A DNA stretch of 64,000 bases from Fusobacterium gastrosuis (GCF_900095285.1 NZ_LT607734.1:248001-312000), one strand, 5' to 3'. Positions 18,313-27,224 are shown, counted from the stretch's first letter. Made by a program: numbers and translations. The notes: generated by a model from the letters alone, not told the origin.

Positions 18313-18325
18313 GAGGTACGAAATT

Positions 18326-19084
18326 ATGGTTAAAAAAAAATATATTGCTCCAAATTTAATTACAGCTGGAAACATGTTCTTAGGATATCTTAGTATCACT
18401 GAATCAATAAAAGGAAAATATGACATGGCAATTTGGTTTATTATACTTGCTATGATATGTGATGGTTTGGATGGAAAAACTGCTAGAAAATTGGATGCTT
18501 TTAGTGAATTTGGAAAAGAATTTGATTCGTTTTGCGATGCAATTTCTTTTGGTTTAGCTCCTTCAATGTTAGTTTATTCTATTTTAAATTTTATTGTTCC
18601 GTATAGCGTATTTAACTTACCTGTTTCTTTTATATATGCACTTTGTGGCGTTATGCGTCTTGTTAAATTTAACATAATCAATGTAGCTTCTAGTGAAAAA
18701 GGAGATTTTAGTGGAATGCCTATTCCTAATGCTGCTGCTATGGTAATTTCTTATTATATGATTTGTTCTGAAATTCAAACCACTTTTGGATATAAACTTT
18801 TTAATATAAATATATTCATTGGAATCACAGTTATAGCTGCCAGTTTAATGGTTAGTACTATACCATTTAAGACACCTGATAAAACTTTCTCTTTTGTCCC
18901 AAAAAAATTAGCTCCAATTTTAATTGTTTTAATTATAATATCTTTAAAATACAGTATATTTATTGTTTCTTTTACCTATGTAATTTTAAACTTAATTTCT
19001 TATTTTAATAGAAGATTTTTCCCGGAAAATCCAGCTGATAAACCGGAAATTGATGAATTCATAGAAGTTGTTGAGGAGGAATAA
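18326..19084 (+). CDS. pssA: PssA, CDP-diacylglycerol-serine O-phosphatidyltransferase
   Basis: PssA makes phosphatidylserine, the precursor of phosphatidylethanolamine, in the inner membrane. The full CDP-alcohol phosphotransferase motif DG-x2-AR-x8-G-x3-D-x3-D is present (DGLDGKTARKLDAFSEFG, then D and D in EFDSFCD, residues ~47-74). About seven membrane segments follow. At 252 residues it is of the Gram-positive (type II) size. The stop overlaps the next gene's ATG (TAATG), so it is translationally coupled to the glycosyltransferase. Confidence 0.93.
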   Translation: MVKKKYIAPNLITAGNMFLGYLSITESIKGKYDMAIWFIILAMICDGLDGKTARKLDAFSEFGKEFDSFCDAISFGLAPSMLVYSILNFIVPYSVFNLPVSFIYALCGVMRLVKFNIINVASSEKGDFSGMPIPNAAAMVISYYMICSEIQTTFGYKLFNINIFIGITVIAASLMVSTIPFKTPDKTFSFVPKKLAPILIVLIIISLKYSIFIVSFTYVILNLISYFNRRFFPENPADKPEIDEFIEVVEEE

Positions 19085-20160
19085 TGTTTTCTCAAAATGA
19101 TAAATTAAATATTTTAGTAATACGATTTAAAAGAATAGGTGATGCTATTCTGACTCTTCCTCTTTGTAATTCATTGAAACTTACATTTCCTAATGCATGC
19201 ATTGACTATGTTTTATATGAAGAGATGGCACATTTATTTTATGGACATCCCTATATAGATAATGTAATTACTATAAAAGAAGATGAAAGAAAAAATCTGA
19301 TTAAATACTTAAAAAAAGTTTATTCTGTAACAAGAAAAAAATATGACATCATTATCGATGTAATGTCTACCCCTAAAAGCGAACTTTTTTGTTTATTTTC
19401 TTTAAGTTCGCCAATTAGAATAGGAAGATATAAAAAAAATCGTGGCTTTACATATACTCATAAAACTAAAGAGCCTGAGTCTTTAAATAAAATAGATAAA
19501 TTTTTAAAGCAATTATTATCTCCTCTTTCAGAAGCTGGGTTTAACTTAAAAACTTCCTATGATTTTAAATTTTATTCAACTGAAAAAGAAAAACAAAATT
19601 ATCGAGAATTAATGACTAAATCTGGTGTTGATTTCTCTAAACCGGTAGTGGCATTTTCTATTTACTCAAGGGTTCAACATAAAATTTATCCTATTGAAAA
19701 AATGAAAGAAGTTGTAAATTATTTAATAAAAAAATATGATGCTCAAGTTATATTTTTCTTTTCACCAGATCAAAAAGAAGCTATACAAAGTATTCATAAA
19801 GAAATGGGAAACAACAAAAATATATTTTCTAATATAGAAACTCCAACAATTAAAGACTTAGTTCCTTTTTTAGAAAATTGTGATTATTATATTGGGAATG
19901 AAGGTGGTGCAAGACATCTTGCTCAAGGTGTTAATTTACCTTCGCTTGCTATTTTTAATCCATATTCTGAATTAAAGGAATGGCTGCCTTTCCCCAGTGA
20001 AAAAAATATGGGCTTATCGCCGTTTACATCTTTAAAAGATTTAAACTTAGGTATTGATGAATTCAATAAACTAACTTTTCAAGAACAATTTAATTTAATT
20101 ACTGTTGAAATGATTTGTAATAAAATTGATAAATTAATAGTAAAAAAGCAAAGGAAGTAG
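19084..20160 (+). CDS. Glycosyltransferase family 9 (ADP-heptose:LPS heptosyltransferase-like)
   Basis: The protein opens with ILVIRFKRIGDAILTLPL, the donor-binding start of heptosyltransferases, and later has YYIGNEGGARHLAQG, the GT9 C-terminal signature (normally D-x-G-x-x-H; here N-E-G-G-A-R-H). It probably transfers heptose onto the inner core or lipid A region on the cytosolic face of the membrane. Its 358 residues fit the family. It is coupled to pssA by a 1-base stop/start overlap and precedes trkH by 6 bases. Confidence 0.85.
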   Translation: MFSQNDKLNILVIRFKRIGDAILTLPLCNSLKLTFPNACIDYVLYEEMAHLFYGHPYIDNVITIKEDERKNLIKYLKKVYSVTRKKYDIIIDVMSTPKSELFCLFSLSSPIRIGRYKKNRGFTYTHKTKEPESLNKIDKFLKQLLSPLSEAGFNLKTSYDFKFYSTEKEKQNYRELMTKSGVDFSKPVVAFSIYSRVQHKIYPIEKMKEVVNYLIKKYDAQVIFFFSPDQKEAIQSIHKEMGNNKNIFSNIETPTIKDLVPFLENCDYYIGNEGGARHLAQGVNLPSLAIFNPYSELKEWLPFPSEKNMGLSPFTSLKDLNLGIDEFNKLTFQEQFNLITVEMICNKIDKLIVKKQRK

Positions 20161-20166
20161 TTAACA

Positions 20167-21618
20167 ATGAACACTAAAATCATTTCTTATGTTCTATCCA
20201 ATCTATTTAAAATACTTATTTTTTTATTTTTCCTCCCATTATTGGTCAGCATTTATTACCAAGAAGGGATAAGAGCATACCTTTCTTTTATTATACCTAT
20301 GCTCATATTATTAGGATTAATTTATTTTCTTTCCGGAGATGCTCCAGAAGATCAAAGTTTTTTTTCAAAAGAAGCCATGGTTATTGTCGCTTTATCCTGG
20401 CTTCTAGTTTCTTTTTTTGGAGCTTTACCTTTTATCATTAGTGGAGATATTCCTAATATAACTGATGCTATCTTTGAAAGTGTCAGTGGCTTCACTACAA
20501 CTGGAGCAACTATTTTGAATGATGTTGAAACTCTAAATAAATCTACGATATTCTGGAGAAGTTTCACACATTTTGTTGGCGGTATGGGAGTTCTCGTACT
20601 TGTTTTAGCAATTTTACCAAAGGGAAATCATAAAGCACTCCACATTATGAGAGCTGAAGTGCCTGGACCTCGTGTTGGTAAACTTGTTGCAAAAATGAGT
20701 TATAACTCAAGAATTTTATATATTATTTACTTAGCTATCACAGGAATATTAGTAGTACTTTTAATGTTTGGAGGAATGAGTCTATTTGATGCCTGCATTC
20801 ATGCATTTGGAACTACTGGAACTGGTGGATTCAGTTCAAAAAATGGTAGTATTGCTTTTTTCAATAGTAAATATATAGAATATATACTAGGCTTTGGTAT
20901 GTTTATTTCCAGTTTAAATTTTAATTTGTTTTATCTTATATTATTGGGTAAATTTAAACAAGTATTTAGAAGTGAAGAAACTAAATTTTTCTTAACAGTT
21001 ATAGTAGTTTCTATTTTGCTAATCTGTATTAATATTTCAAGCAGATATACCTCTTTTGAAAAATTAATAAGAGATGTGTTTTTTACTGTTGTATCTATTG
21101 TCAGTTCAACAGGTTATTCTACAGTTGATTTTGGTTTGTGGCCTCTATTTTCTCAAAACATTTTATTATTTTTAATGTTTATGGGCGGGTGTGCTGGTTC
21201 AACTGCTGGTGGATTTAAAGTTGCAAGAACTTTAATATTCTTTAAAAAAATAGCTTTAGAATTCAAAAAAATAGGACATCCTAATAAAGTTATTAATCTA
21301 AATTTAGAGGGAAAAGCTGTTGACAAAGAAATGAGTGAAGGAGTTAGTGCATATTTTATGTTATATATTTTTACTTTTATTTTACTTCTATTTATTGTTT
21401 CTACAGAAGCTTCAGATTTTCTAACATCTTTTAGTGCTATACTTACAACATTTAATAATATAGGTCCTGGTCTAGGAACTATTGGACCTACATATAGCTT
21501 TTCAGCTTTTTCATCTCCAATAAAGTTAGCTTTATCTTTAAGTATGTTATTAGGGCGTTTAGAAATTATTCCACTTTTAATTTTAATATCACCACGAATT
21601 TATAAAAAAATAGATTAA
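20167..21618 (+). CDS. trkH: TrkH/KtrB-family potassium uptake protein
   Basis: This is an integral membrane K+ transporter subunit of 483 residues with four repeated pore loops. The selectivity-filter glycine segments are visible as SGFTTTGATIL, GTTGTGGFSS, SSTGYSTVDFG and TFNNIGPGLGTIGP. TrkH works with the NAD-binding TrkA, not encoded nearby. It is the last gene of pssA-GT9-trkH and is followed by an unusual long hairpin terminator. Confidence 0.93.
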   Translation: MNTKIISYVLSNLFKILIFLFFLPLLVSIYYQEGIRAYLSFIIPMLILLGLIYFLSGDAPEDQSFFSKEAMVIVALSWLLVSFFGALPFIISGDIPNITDAIFESVSGFTTTGATILNDVETLNKSTIFWRSFTHFVGGMGVLVLVLAILPKGNHKALHIMRAEVPGPRVGKLVAKMSYNSRILYIIYLAITGILVVLLMFGGMSLFDACIHAFGTTGTGGFSSKNGSIAFFNSKYIEYILGFGMFISSLNFNLFYLILLGKFKQVFRSEETKFFLTVIVVSILLICINISSRYTSFEKLIRDVFFTVVSIVSSTGYSTVDFGLWPLFSQNILLFLMFMGGCAGSTAGGFKVARTLIFFKKIALEFKKIGHPNKVINLNLEGKAVDKEMSEGVSAYFMLYIFTFILLLFIVSTEASDFLTSFSAILTTFNNIGPGLGTIGPTYSFSAFSSPIKLALSLSMLLGRLEIIPLLILISPRIYKKID

Positions 21619-21619
21619 T

Positions 21620-21702
21620 AAAAAAAGCTGACTCTGTACTGAACTGCACCCATAATCTTGGACACAAGATTGGAGGTGCAGTTCACTCGTCAGCTTTTTT
21701 AA
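21620..21702. terminator. Long nested hairpin terminator resembling fused IS150-type ends
   Basis: The outer arms AAAAAAGCTGAC (21621-21632) and GTCAGCTTTTTT (21689-21700) are perfect complements and act as a bidirectional terminator for trkH and bioC. Inside lie GAACTGCACC (21641-21650) with GGTGCAGTTC (21675-21684), then AATCTTG (21654-21660) with CAAGATT (21665-21671). The left half (TGTACTGAACTGCACCCATA, 21635-21654) resembles terminal repeats of IS3-family IS150-group elements as I recall them, so the structure may be a transposon-end relic. Confidence 0.7.
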
Positions 21703-22370
21703 TTTTCACAAATAAAATATGCTACTTCATATGTTAATTCTTTGTCCTTAAATGTTCTGATATTTTTTACACTGGGTTTCTGTATTCCTGTCACTCCAGT
21801 ATATTTTAAATGTTTCAAAACATCAATAGGACTTTCAAAATTAAGTTTTATAGTTTCCTTATATGCTTTTACTGTCTTAAAAAATTTTTTTGCACTTTTT
21901 TCTATTTCTTCAAACTTTTTATAATTTAATGAAATTCCAAAATGATTTTTTATTTCTATTAAATTTCCGAATGTATAGATCGAAAAATAAAGTTTATTCG
22001 ATTTTAAAGCTATATTTTCGAATAATAAATCTATGTCTTCTATCCACTGAAATACTGAACTTGATAAAACTAAATCACTCTGTGGAATTTCTATTTCTGT
22101 CACATCTCCTAACAAAAATTCTTTGTAGTTAATATTACTTAAAAACTGTCTACTATCAAATTTATCATTTAATATTAAATTTTTGATATTAGAAAACTTC
22201 TCCTTATATTCCCTTGTAAATATACCTGTTCCACAACCAATTTCAAAAATTGATAGTTCCTTTTCTTCAGCTATCTTTGTTTTTTCTATATATTCTAAAA
22301 GTTTTATAGCAACTTTCTTCTGTACAAATGAATAATTATCATATTCATTAAAATGTTTATTAAAGTTCAT
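21699..22370 (-). CDS. bioC: BioC, malonyl-ACP O-methyltransferase
   Basis: BioC methylates malonyl-ACP to start pimeloyl synthesis for biotin. The SAM-binding motif FEIGCGTGIFTREY (~residue 42), LLGDVTEIE and DLVLSSSVFQWI are typical of BioC. I choose the ATG at 22370 (MNFNKHF...YD) because GAGG lies nine bases upstream and the family starts with this FN/HFN.YD-type segment. The upstream in-frame start at 22418 would overlap bioG by 40 bases. It forms the end of bioF-bioG-bioC. Confidence 0.85.
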   Translation of the reverse strand: MNFNKHFNEYDNYSFVQKKVAIKLLEYIEKTKIAEEKELSIFEIGCGTGIFTREYKEKFSNIKNLILNDKFDSRQFLSNINYKEFLLGDVTEIEIPQSDLVLSSSVFQWIEDIDLLFENIALKSNKLYFSIYTFGNLIEIKNHFGISLNYKKFEEIEKSAKKFFKTVKAYKETIKLNFESPIDVLKHLKYTGVTGIQKPSVKNIRTFKDKELTYEVAYFICEN

Positions 22371-22374
22371 TTGA

Positions 22375-22986
22375 CTATTCCTCATTCTTTTTTGTATCAA
22401 TGATGTATGAAAAATCATTTAAAATAGAAAATGGATAATGTCCACAATCTAATATTTTATAACTTATATTTTTTTCTTTACAATATTTTTCCTGTTTCAT
22501 ACTAGGTATTATTCTATCATATTTTCCAATAATATGATAGTCCAGCTTATTTTCAAATAAGCTATAATTATCTTTAAAATATTTTAATTCTTTTTTTATA
22601 TCTTCAAATTTTTTATTACTTTCTTTAAAATTTTCATCAATATCCATATTTCGATAAAATTTTAAAAGATTCTCTAAAGATAAAGTATTTAATGTCATAT
22701 CAAACATCTTTTTATTAATTCCATACTCACCAATGGTTTCTATCATTCCATTTATTGCAATTGCTTTTTCATAAGCTAAATTTCTATTTTCATTTAAGAA
22801 TTTATTCAAATAATAAACTCCAAAAGACCATGCGATAAATATTACACTTTGACATTTTTTTATCTCATCTAGATCTACATGATATGGAAAATTTATAATT
22901 TCTAATTCATATTCACTCGTGTTAAGAACATGAGTCAAAATATTCTCATCCATTCCCCATCCATTAAAAAAATAAATTTTTTTCAT
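22375..22986 (-). CDS. bioG: BioG, pimeloyl-ACP methyl ester esterase (DUF452)
   Basis: BioG removes the methyl group from pimeloyl-ACP methyl ester, ending the BioC route. The 203-residue alpha/beta hydrolase starts with the DUF452 signature FFNGWGMDE and has the nucleophile elbow WSFGVYY (Ser ~ residue 74) and a late catalytic His in CGHYPF. Its ATG begins immediately after the bioF stop and bioC follows after 4 bases, so the three genes are coupled. The combination BioC plus BioG, rather than BioH, is known from several Gram-negative lineages. Confidence 0.88.
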   Translation of the reverse strand: MKKIYFFNGWGMDENILTHVLNTSEYELEIINFPYHVDLDEIKKCQSVIFIAWSFGVYYLNKFLNENRNLAYEKAIAINGMIETIGEYGINKKMFDMTLNTLSLENLLKFYRNMDIDENFKESNKKFEDIKKELKYFKDNYSLFENKLDYHIIGKYDRIIPSMKQEKYCKEKNISYKILDCGHYPFSILNDFSYIIDTKKNEE

Positions 22987-24120
22987 CTATATCACTTTAA
23001 CCTTAGAAATCTCTTCTTTTAAAATAAGAAAAAATCTTTTTAATTCCGCCTCATCCATATTTGCTGTTAAACTAATCCTCAATCGAGCTGTATTTTTAGG
23101 GACTGTCGGTTCTTTGATTGAGTAGGCTAAATATCCTTTTTGTTTTAAAACTTCTGATAATTTTGTTGTTGCATTATTTTCTCCAATTATAATACTTATA
23201 ATATGAGAATTTGAGCTTGTTTCTATCTCTAATCTCTTCAATTCATTTAAAGAAAATTTGACCAATTTCTCCATATTTTCAATTTTCTTTGAAAATTTTA
23301 GCATATTTTTTAAAATATATAAATTCCATAAATTGTTTATTGGAGGTAGTGCAGTAGAATATATAAATTTTCTACTTTTATTTATTAAATATTGTTTGTA
23401 AAGTTCATCACAAATCACATAAGCTCCAATTGAAGCTCCACCTTTTCCAAGAGGTATGACAAGAAAATCAATATCCTTAACTAAATTTTTATTATAGGCT
23501 ATTCCATAGCCATACACTCCATAAGAATGAGCTTCATCAAGCATTAACTGAAAAGAATATCTTTCTTTTAACTTTACTATTGCCTCAATATCAGCTATAT
23601 CTCCATCCATGCTGTACACGCTTTCAGTTACAACTAAAATATCTTTATACTCATTTGAATATTTTTCCAACAATCTTTCTAAAGCAACTGTGTCTAAATG
23701 GTTATATCTTAGTATCTTCGCTCCTGAATTAATACATCCATCATAAATGCTTGCGTGATTTAGTCTATCAGTTATTATAAGACTTTCCTTATTAAAAAAT
23801 GTTTCTATCAATGAAGAATTTGCATCAAATCCAGAATTATAAACTAAACAAGGTTTTTTATATATTCTTTCGACCTCATTTTCTAAAGACATAACAATAG
23901 AATATGAACCATCTATAAGCCTTGATGAGGCAGATGATAATTTATATTCTTCAAAATTTAGATTAGAATAAAATTCCTCAAATATTTTTTCATCTTTTAG
24001 AATTCCTAAATAATCGTTTGAAGAAAAATTTAACAATTCATTATTATTAGTCTTTATCGTTCTTAATCTAAAGTCTTGCTTTAATTCATTTATTTCATTT
24101 TCTATTTGTCTTCTTTGCAT
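22987..24120 (-). CDS. bioF: BioF, 8-amino-7-oxononanoate synthase
   Basis: BioF condenses pimeloyl-ACP with alanine to form KAPA, the first ring-building precursor of biotin. The 377-residue protein is a fold-type I PLP enzyme with LNFSSNDYLG near the N-terminus, DEAHSYGVYG (PLP-ring contact Asp/His), and the Schiff-base lysine in LGKGGASIGAYV. It heads bioF-bioG-bioC. bioA, bioD and bioB are not in this window. Confidence 0.9.
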   Translation of the reverse strand: MQRRQIENEINELKQDFRLRTIKTNNNELLNFSSNDYLGILKDEKIFEEFYSNLNFEEYKLSSASSRLIDGSYSIVMSLENEVERIYKKPCLVYNSGFDANSSLIETFFNKESLIITDRLNHASIYDGCINSGAKILRYNHLDTVALERLLEKYSNEYKDILVVTESVYSMDGDIADIEAIVKLKERYSFQLMLDEAHSYGVYGYGIAYNKNLVKDIDFLVIPLGKGGASIGAYVICDELYKQYLINKSRKFIYSTALPPINNLWNLYILKNMLKFSKKIENMEKLVKFSLNELKRLEIETSSNSHIISIIIGENNATTKLSEVLKQKGYLAYSIKEPTVPKNTARLRISLTANMDEAELKRFFLILKEEISKVKVI

Positions 24121-24140
24121 TTTTTAATTCCTTTTAAATT

Positions 24141-24473
24141 TTATTTTTCATAGTATGTTTCTTTCAAAAAAGAATACATATAATTACACTCCTGAGAAGA
24201 TATTTTATAATTTTTACATACTATTTTTGGTAAATTGATTATACTAGCAAATTTTAAAATTGAAGTAATATTAACATATTTTTCCTCTAAATTTTCTAGA
24301 GAATATATTTCTAGTACAATATTGGCTTTTTCCTTCTTTTCTGTCGGTAATAAATACTTAAAAGAATCATATCTTTTTTTTATGATTTCTTCTTTTAACC
24401 ATTCTATACTTCCACCAAATTCATAGTATAACTTAATGTAGAAGCTAAATTTTGTATCAATGCTTGTACTCAT
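24141..24473 (-). CDS. Hypothetical protein upstream of bioF
   Basis: I do not recognise this 110-residue, soluble, Lys/Tyr-rich protein. It has a good ribosome site (AGGAGG) before the ATG, no other frame in this stretch competes, and it ends 20 bases before bioF, so it is probably the first gene of the biotin transcript. No signal peptide, membrane helix or metal motif is visible (three scattered cysteines at most). It could be a regulator or a partner of the biotin genes, but nothing in the sequence proves this. Confidence 0.5.
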   Translation of the reverse strand: MSTSIDTKFSFYIKLYYEFGGSIEWLKEEIIKKRYDSFKYLLPTEKKEKANIVLEIYSLENLEEKYVNITSILKFASIINLPKIVCKNYKISSQECNYMYSFLKETYYEK

Positions 24474-24567
24474 TTTTAGTCCTCCTATATAATAAGTTTT
24501 TATTCTCTACCTTAAATAATATCATATTTTTTTAAATTTATATATTTTTTATTTTGTTTTAATTATT

Positions 24568-25188
24568 TTACTTTCTATAATATTTTTCAACATCTCTTGA
24601 GTCTTTAAAACCTTGCATTTGTGCGATTATATCCATATTTTTTATAGCTAGATTTATTCCATCTATATACATACTATTAATATACTCATAATACAATTTT
24701 AAAGTTTCTTCTGAATAGGAGTAAAGTTCCCCTCTTAAATATGTTTCTATTGATGTATCTTCTAAACTATCTTGAAAAGTGTAAAGTGGACGCCCCATCG
24801 AAGAATACATTGGAAAAAGTGAGAAAAATTCTTCTTCCCATTCCATATAAACTAACATAATTTTATTAACTAAAGCTTTCTTTTCAAGTGAAATGCTTTC
24901 TAAATTATCTTTTACTTTCTCATATTCATCGGGCATGTTATCCTTCATCATTCTTGCATATTTTTCAAAAAGTGGATTTTTATTTGAGTTTAAATCTCTC
25001 CAGTAAGATTTCAAAGTTTCTAAATTAAAAGTTAGCCACTGAGCTTTCCTCATTATAATAAAGTCTTCTTTGTTATCTTGACAACTAGCTCTCCCTCCTA
25101 TATTGTGCAACTTAGAAAAAAAATCCCATTCTTTCTGTAAAATTTTTTCTATTAATTCTTCTTTTGATTTAATATTATTTTCCTGCAT
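24568..25188 (-). CDS. DUF4125 family protein
   Basis: The 206-residue protein has the DUF4125 signature near its start: EKILQKEWDFFSKLHNIGG followed by RASCQDN and MRKAQWLTFN. The later MLVYMEWEEEFFSLFPMYSSMGRP block is also typical. It is predicted helical and cytosolic with no assigned activity. It is the last gene of a TPR-DUF4037-DUF4125 operon, 15 bases after the DUF4037 gene. The genes are tightly packed and share an upstream palindromic operator, so the three proteins probably act together. Confidence 0.75.
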   Translation of the reverse strand: MQENNIKSKEELIEKILQKEWDFFSKLHNIGGRASCQDNKEDFIIMRKAQWLTFNLETLKSYWRDLNSNKNPLFEKYARMMKDNMPDEYEKVKDNLESISLEKKALVNKIMLVYMEWEEEFFSLFPMYSSMGRPLYTFQDSLEDTSIETYLRGELYSYSEETLKLYYEYINSMYIDGINLAIKNMDIIAQMQGFKDSRDVEKYYRK

Positions 25189-25203
25189 AAATCTCCTCTT
25201 TTT

Positions 25204-26133
25204 CTAGTCTAACCAAGGTGAATAATTTTTTAAAAACTCATCATCTATATTTTTTTGGATATCCACTCCGAAATCTCCTAAAAAATCACTGTTTAATTGA
25301 CTCAATCTTTGCCTTTTTATTTCCTCTATTAAAATATCACATATTTTTTTTATATAAGGAATTTTATTTTGTGCAAATATCATCTCATTTAATAAAGAAT
25401 AAATTTCTTTTCCAATTATTTTCATATCTAGTAAACTTCTATTAGCCCATTTATAAAATACTTTATATTTTTTATTAAGTAGAGAAACAAGGTGTATAAC
25501 TTCTTCCACAAATAGATACAAAGTCTGATTGGCTGCTATAAAATCATTTCTTTTTAAACACCTCACATAATTATATTGCCCATATTGAGATATGTTCATA
25601 CATCGAGTTGCTATTTTATTTTGTCTAATAACTTCTGGATAGTATTCTATTTCCTTTCTAATTCTGGAAAATTCTCCTAAATTATCCAAAAATATTTCTC
25701 CATTTGTTGCTGTTGCAAGAGCAGGTTCTGGTATTTTTTGCCATTCAAAAATTGTTTTAGGACTTGTTTCTTTTCCTAAAAATTTAAAATAAAAATTTTC
25801 TATGCTTAAAAGTCCTCTTCTATTATAGCCCCATTCACTTTCTTTCAGAGCAGAGAAACCTTTAAATTCCTGAGGTAATTTATTTAAAATTTTATTAATT
25901 TTTGCAGAGTATTTTTTATAATCTTCTTCTTGTAACCATATACATACAGATGGACCAAAGTCATGATCTCTTGAAATTTCATCATCATATCCATAACATT
26001 CAGAGCCTTCTCCAACCAATCCAAATGCACATAACTCAAATATATCTAACAATTCTGTTTTGAATACCGGTAAAACAACTTCATTAAAATAATCCTTAGA
26101 TAGGCTTAATCCTTTTATATTTGTTTTTAACAT
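25204..26133 (-). CDS. DUF4037 protein with nucleotidyltransferase-like motif
   Basis: The 309-residue protein has an N-terminal segment GEGSECYGYDDEISRDHDFG (residues ~41-60), which fits the GS-x(n)-DxD metal-binding pattern of the polymerase-beta-like nucleotidyltransferase fold. This suggests transfer of a nucleotide to a protein, RNA or small molecule. The C-terminal part is helical. Its start directly abuts the stop of the TPR gene (TAAATG), so translation is coupled. The substrate is unknown. An antitoxin- or defence-type minimal nucleotidyltransferase and an antibiotic-type nucleotidyltransferase are both possible. Confidence 0.7.
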   Translation of the reverse strand: MLKTNIKGLSLSKDYFNEVVLPVFKTELLDIFELCAFGLVGEGSECYGYDDEISRDHDFGPSVCIWLQEEDYKKYSAKINKILNKLPQEFKGFSALKESEWGYNRRGLLSIENFYFKFLGKETSPKTIFEWQKIPEPALATATNGEIFLDNLGEFSRIRKEIEYYPEVIRQNKIATRCMNISQYGQYNYVRCLKRNDFIAANQTLYLFVEEVIHLVSLLNKKYKVFYKWANRSLLDMKIIGKEIYSLLNEMIFAQNKIPYIKKICDILIEEIKRQRLSQLNSDFLGDFGVDIQKNIDDEFLKNYSPWLD

Positions 26134-26961
26134 TTATTTCACTACCTTGTTTAAAACTTCTTCTTTTAAAAATTTAATGTTGCTCATCACATTTTTGTAG
26201 TTATCACTTTCTTCACCCATGGCAATTTTTGAAATTTCTGCTGCTTTTTCAAAAAATTCTACTGCTTTTTGATAATCTTTCTCATTAAAATAATATACCG
26301 CCATATTATTTAAGGATGCTGCATATAATGGATGTTTTATTCCCACACTCTTTTCAAATATTGCTAAAGATTTATCTAAATAATCCACTGCTCTTTCTTT
26401 CATTCCTATCTGCAAACAAGGATTAAATAGATTGCTTAATGTCACAGCGTATTCCAATAGATACTCTTCTTTATCTAAATTTTTTAATATTTTTAAACTT
26501 TTTATATGAAGTTCATAAGCCTTTGTAAATTCATTTGTATTTTGATAATAAAGCCCAAAATTATTACAAAGTCCTGCAAATGCAAAACTATCATCTGCTT
26601 TGTTTTCTTCATATATCTTCATAATTTTTTTATAATTATCTTCTAATAAACTATGTTTCCCGGCATATCTATATACTTCTGTTAAATTTAAAAGCGTTGT
26701 GGCATAGGCTAAATTATTTTCACCATATTTTTTTAAAATTATAGTTTTTGCTTCCTCTAATTTATTTTCTGCTTCTTCATAATATCCAATATATTTTAAT
26801 GTTCCACCTAATTCATTTAACATTTTAATATATTCTTCATTTTCTTTTCCTAATTCTCTGTCTATAAAAATAACGCTTTCTTTCAGAATTTCAACTTCTT
26901 TTAAAATGTTTCCTTCACTTTGATATTTTTCTCTTTCCTTCTTTAGATCTTCTAAAGTCAT
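26134..26961 (-). CDS. Tetratricopeptide-repeat protein (TPR/Kinesin-light-chain type)
   Basis: The 275-residue protein consists almost entirely of about six 42-residue TPR-like helical pairs, for example YIKMLNELGGTLKYIGYYEEAENKLEEA and YAASLNNMAVYYFNEKDYQKAVEFFEKA split over the chain. These longer repeats with embedded LNN and ALN patterns are of the TPR_12 kind, which bind peptides or partner proteins. It is the first gene of the operon and follows GGAGG. It is probably a scaffold or sensor for the DUF4037 and DUF4125 proteins. Confidence 0.8.
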   Translation of the reverse strand: MTLEDLKKEREKYQSEGNILKEVEILKESVIFIDRELGKENEEYIKMLNELGGTLKYIGYYEEAENKLEEAKTIILKKYGENNLAYATTLLNLTEVYRYAGKHSLLEDNYKKIMKIYEENKADDSFAFAGLCNNFGLYYQNTNEFTKAYELHIKSLKILKNLDKEEYLLEYAVTLSNLFNPCLQIGMKERAVDYLDKSLAIFEKSVGIKHPLYAASLNNMAVYYFNEKDYQKAVEFFEKAAEISKIAMGEESDNYKNVMSNIKFLKEEVLNKVVK

Positions 26962-26992
26962 ATTTCCTCCAAGATTTTATTATTCAATTTTT

Positions 26993-27021
26993 AGTATAGT
27001 ATACTATACTTTTAAAGTCAA
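26993..27021 (-). promoter_or_regulatory. Promoter with 18-bp palindromic operator for the TPR-DUF4037-DUF4125 operon
   Basis: On the minus strand TTGACT (27021-27016) and TATACT (26998-26993) are 17 bases apart. A perfect 18-bp palindrome, AGTATAGTATACTATACT (26993-27010), covers the -10 box and most of the spacer. A repressor bound there would block RNA polymerase. Confidence 0.6.
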
Positions 27022-27146
27022 TTTTTAAAAAATTTTAGAGTTCTATACTAGCCTTTACCCCTCTAAAACTACCCTATTACTTTTTTTATTTATAATTTAA
27101 TACTTTCCTATATAATTGAAATATATATTCATAACTTATTTTGTGT

Positions 27147-27197
27147 TTGACATTCATTTTCTAATATGTTATTATAAATTATACCTTAAGGGGGTAT
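27147..27197 (+). promoter_or_regulatory. Promoter and CsoR-like operator of the Cys-rich mini-protein
   Basis: TTGACA (27147-27152) and TATTAT (27170-27175) have 17-base spacing and an extended TG. The start site is overlapped by ATACCTTAAGGGGGTAT (27181-27197), an inverted repeat with a G tract like the operators bound by CsoR-type copper, persulfide or related sensors. Confidence 0.6.
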
Positions 27198-27224
27198 ATG
27201 TTTATTTTAAGAGGAGGGATTTAT

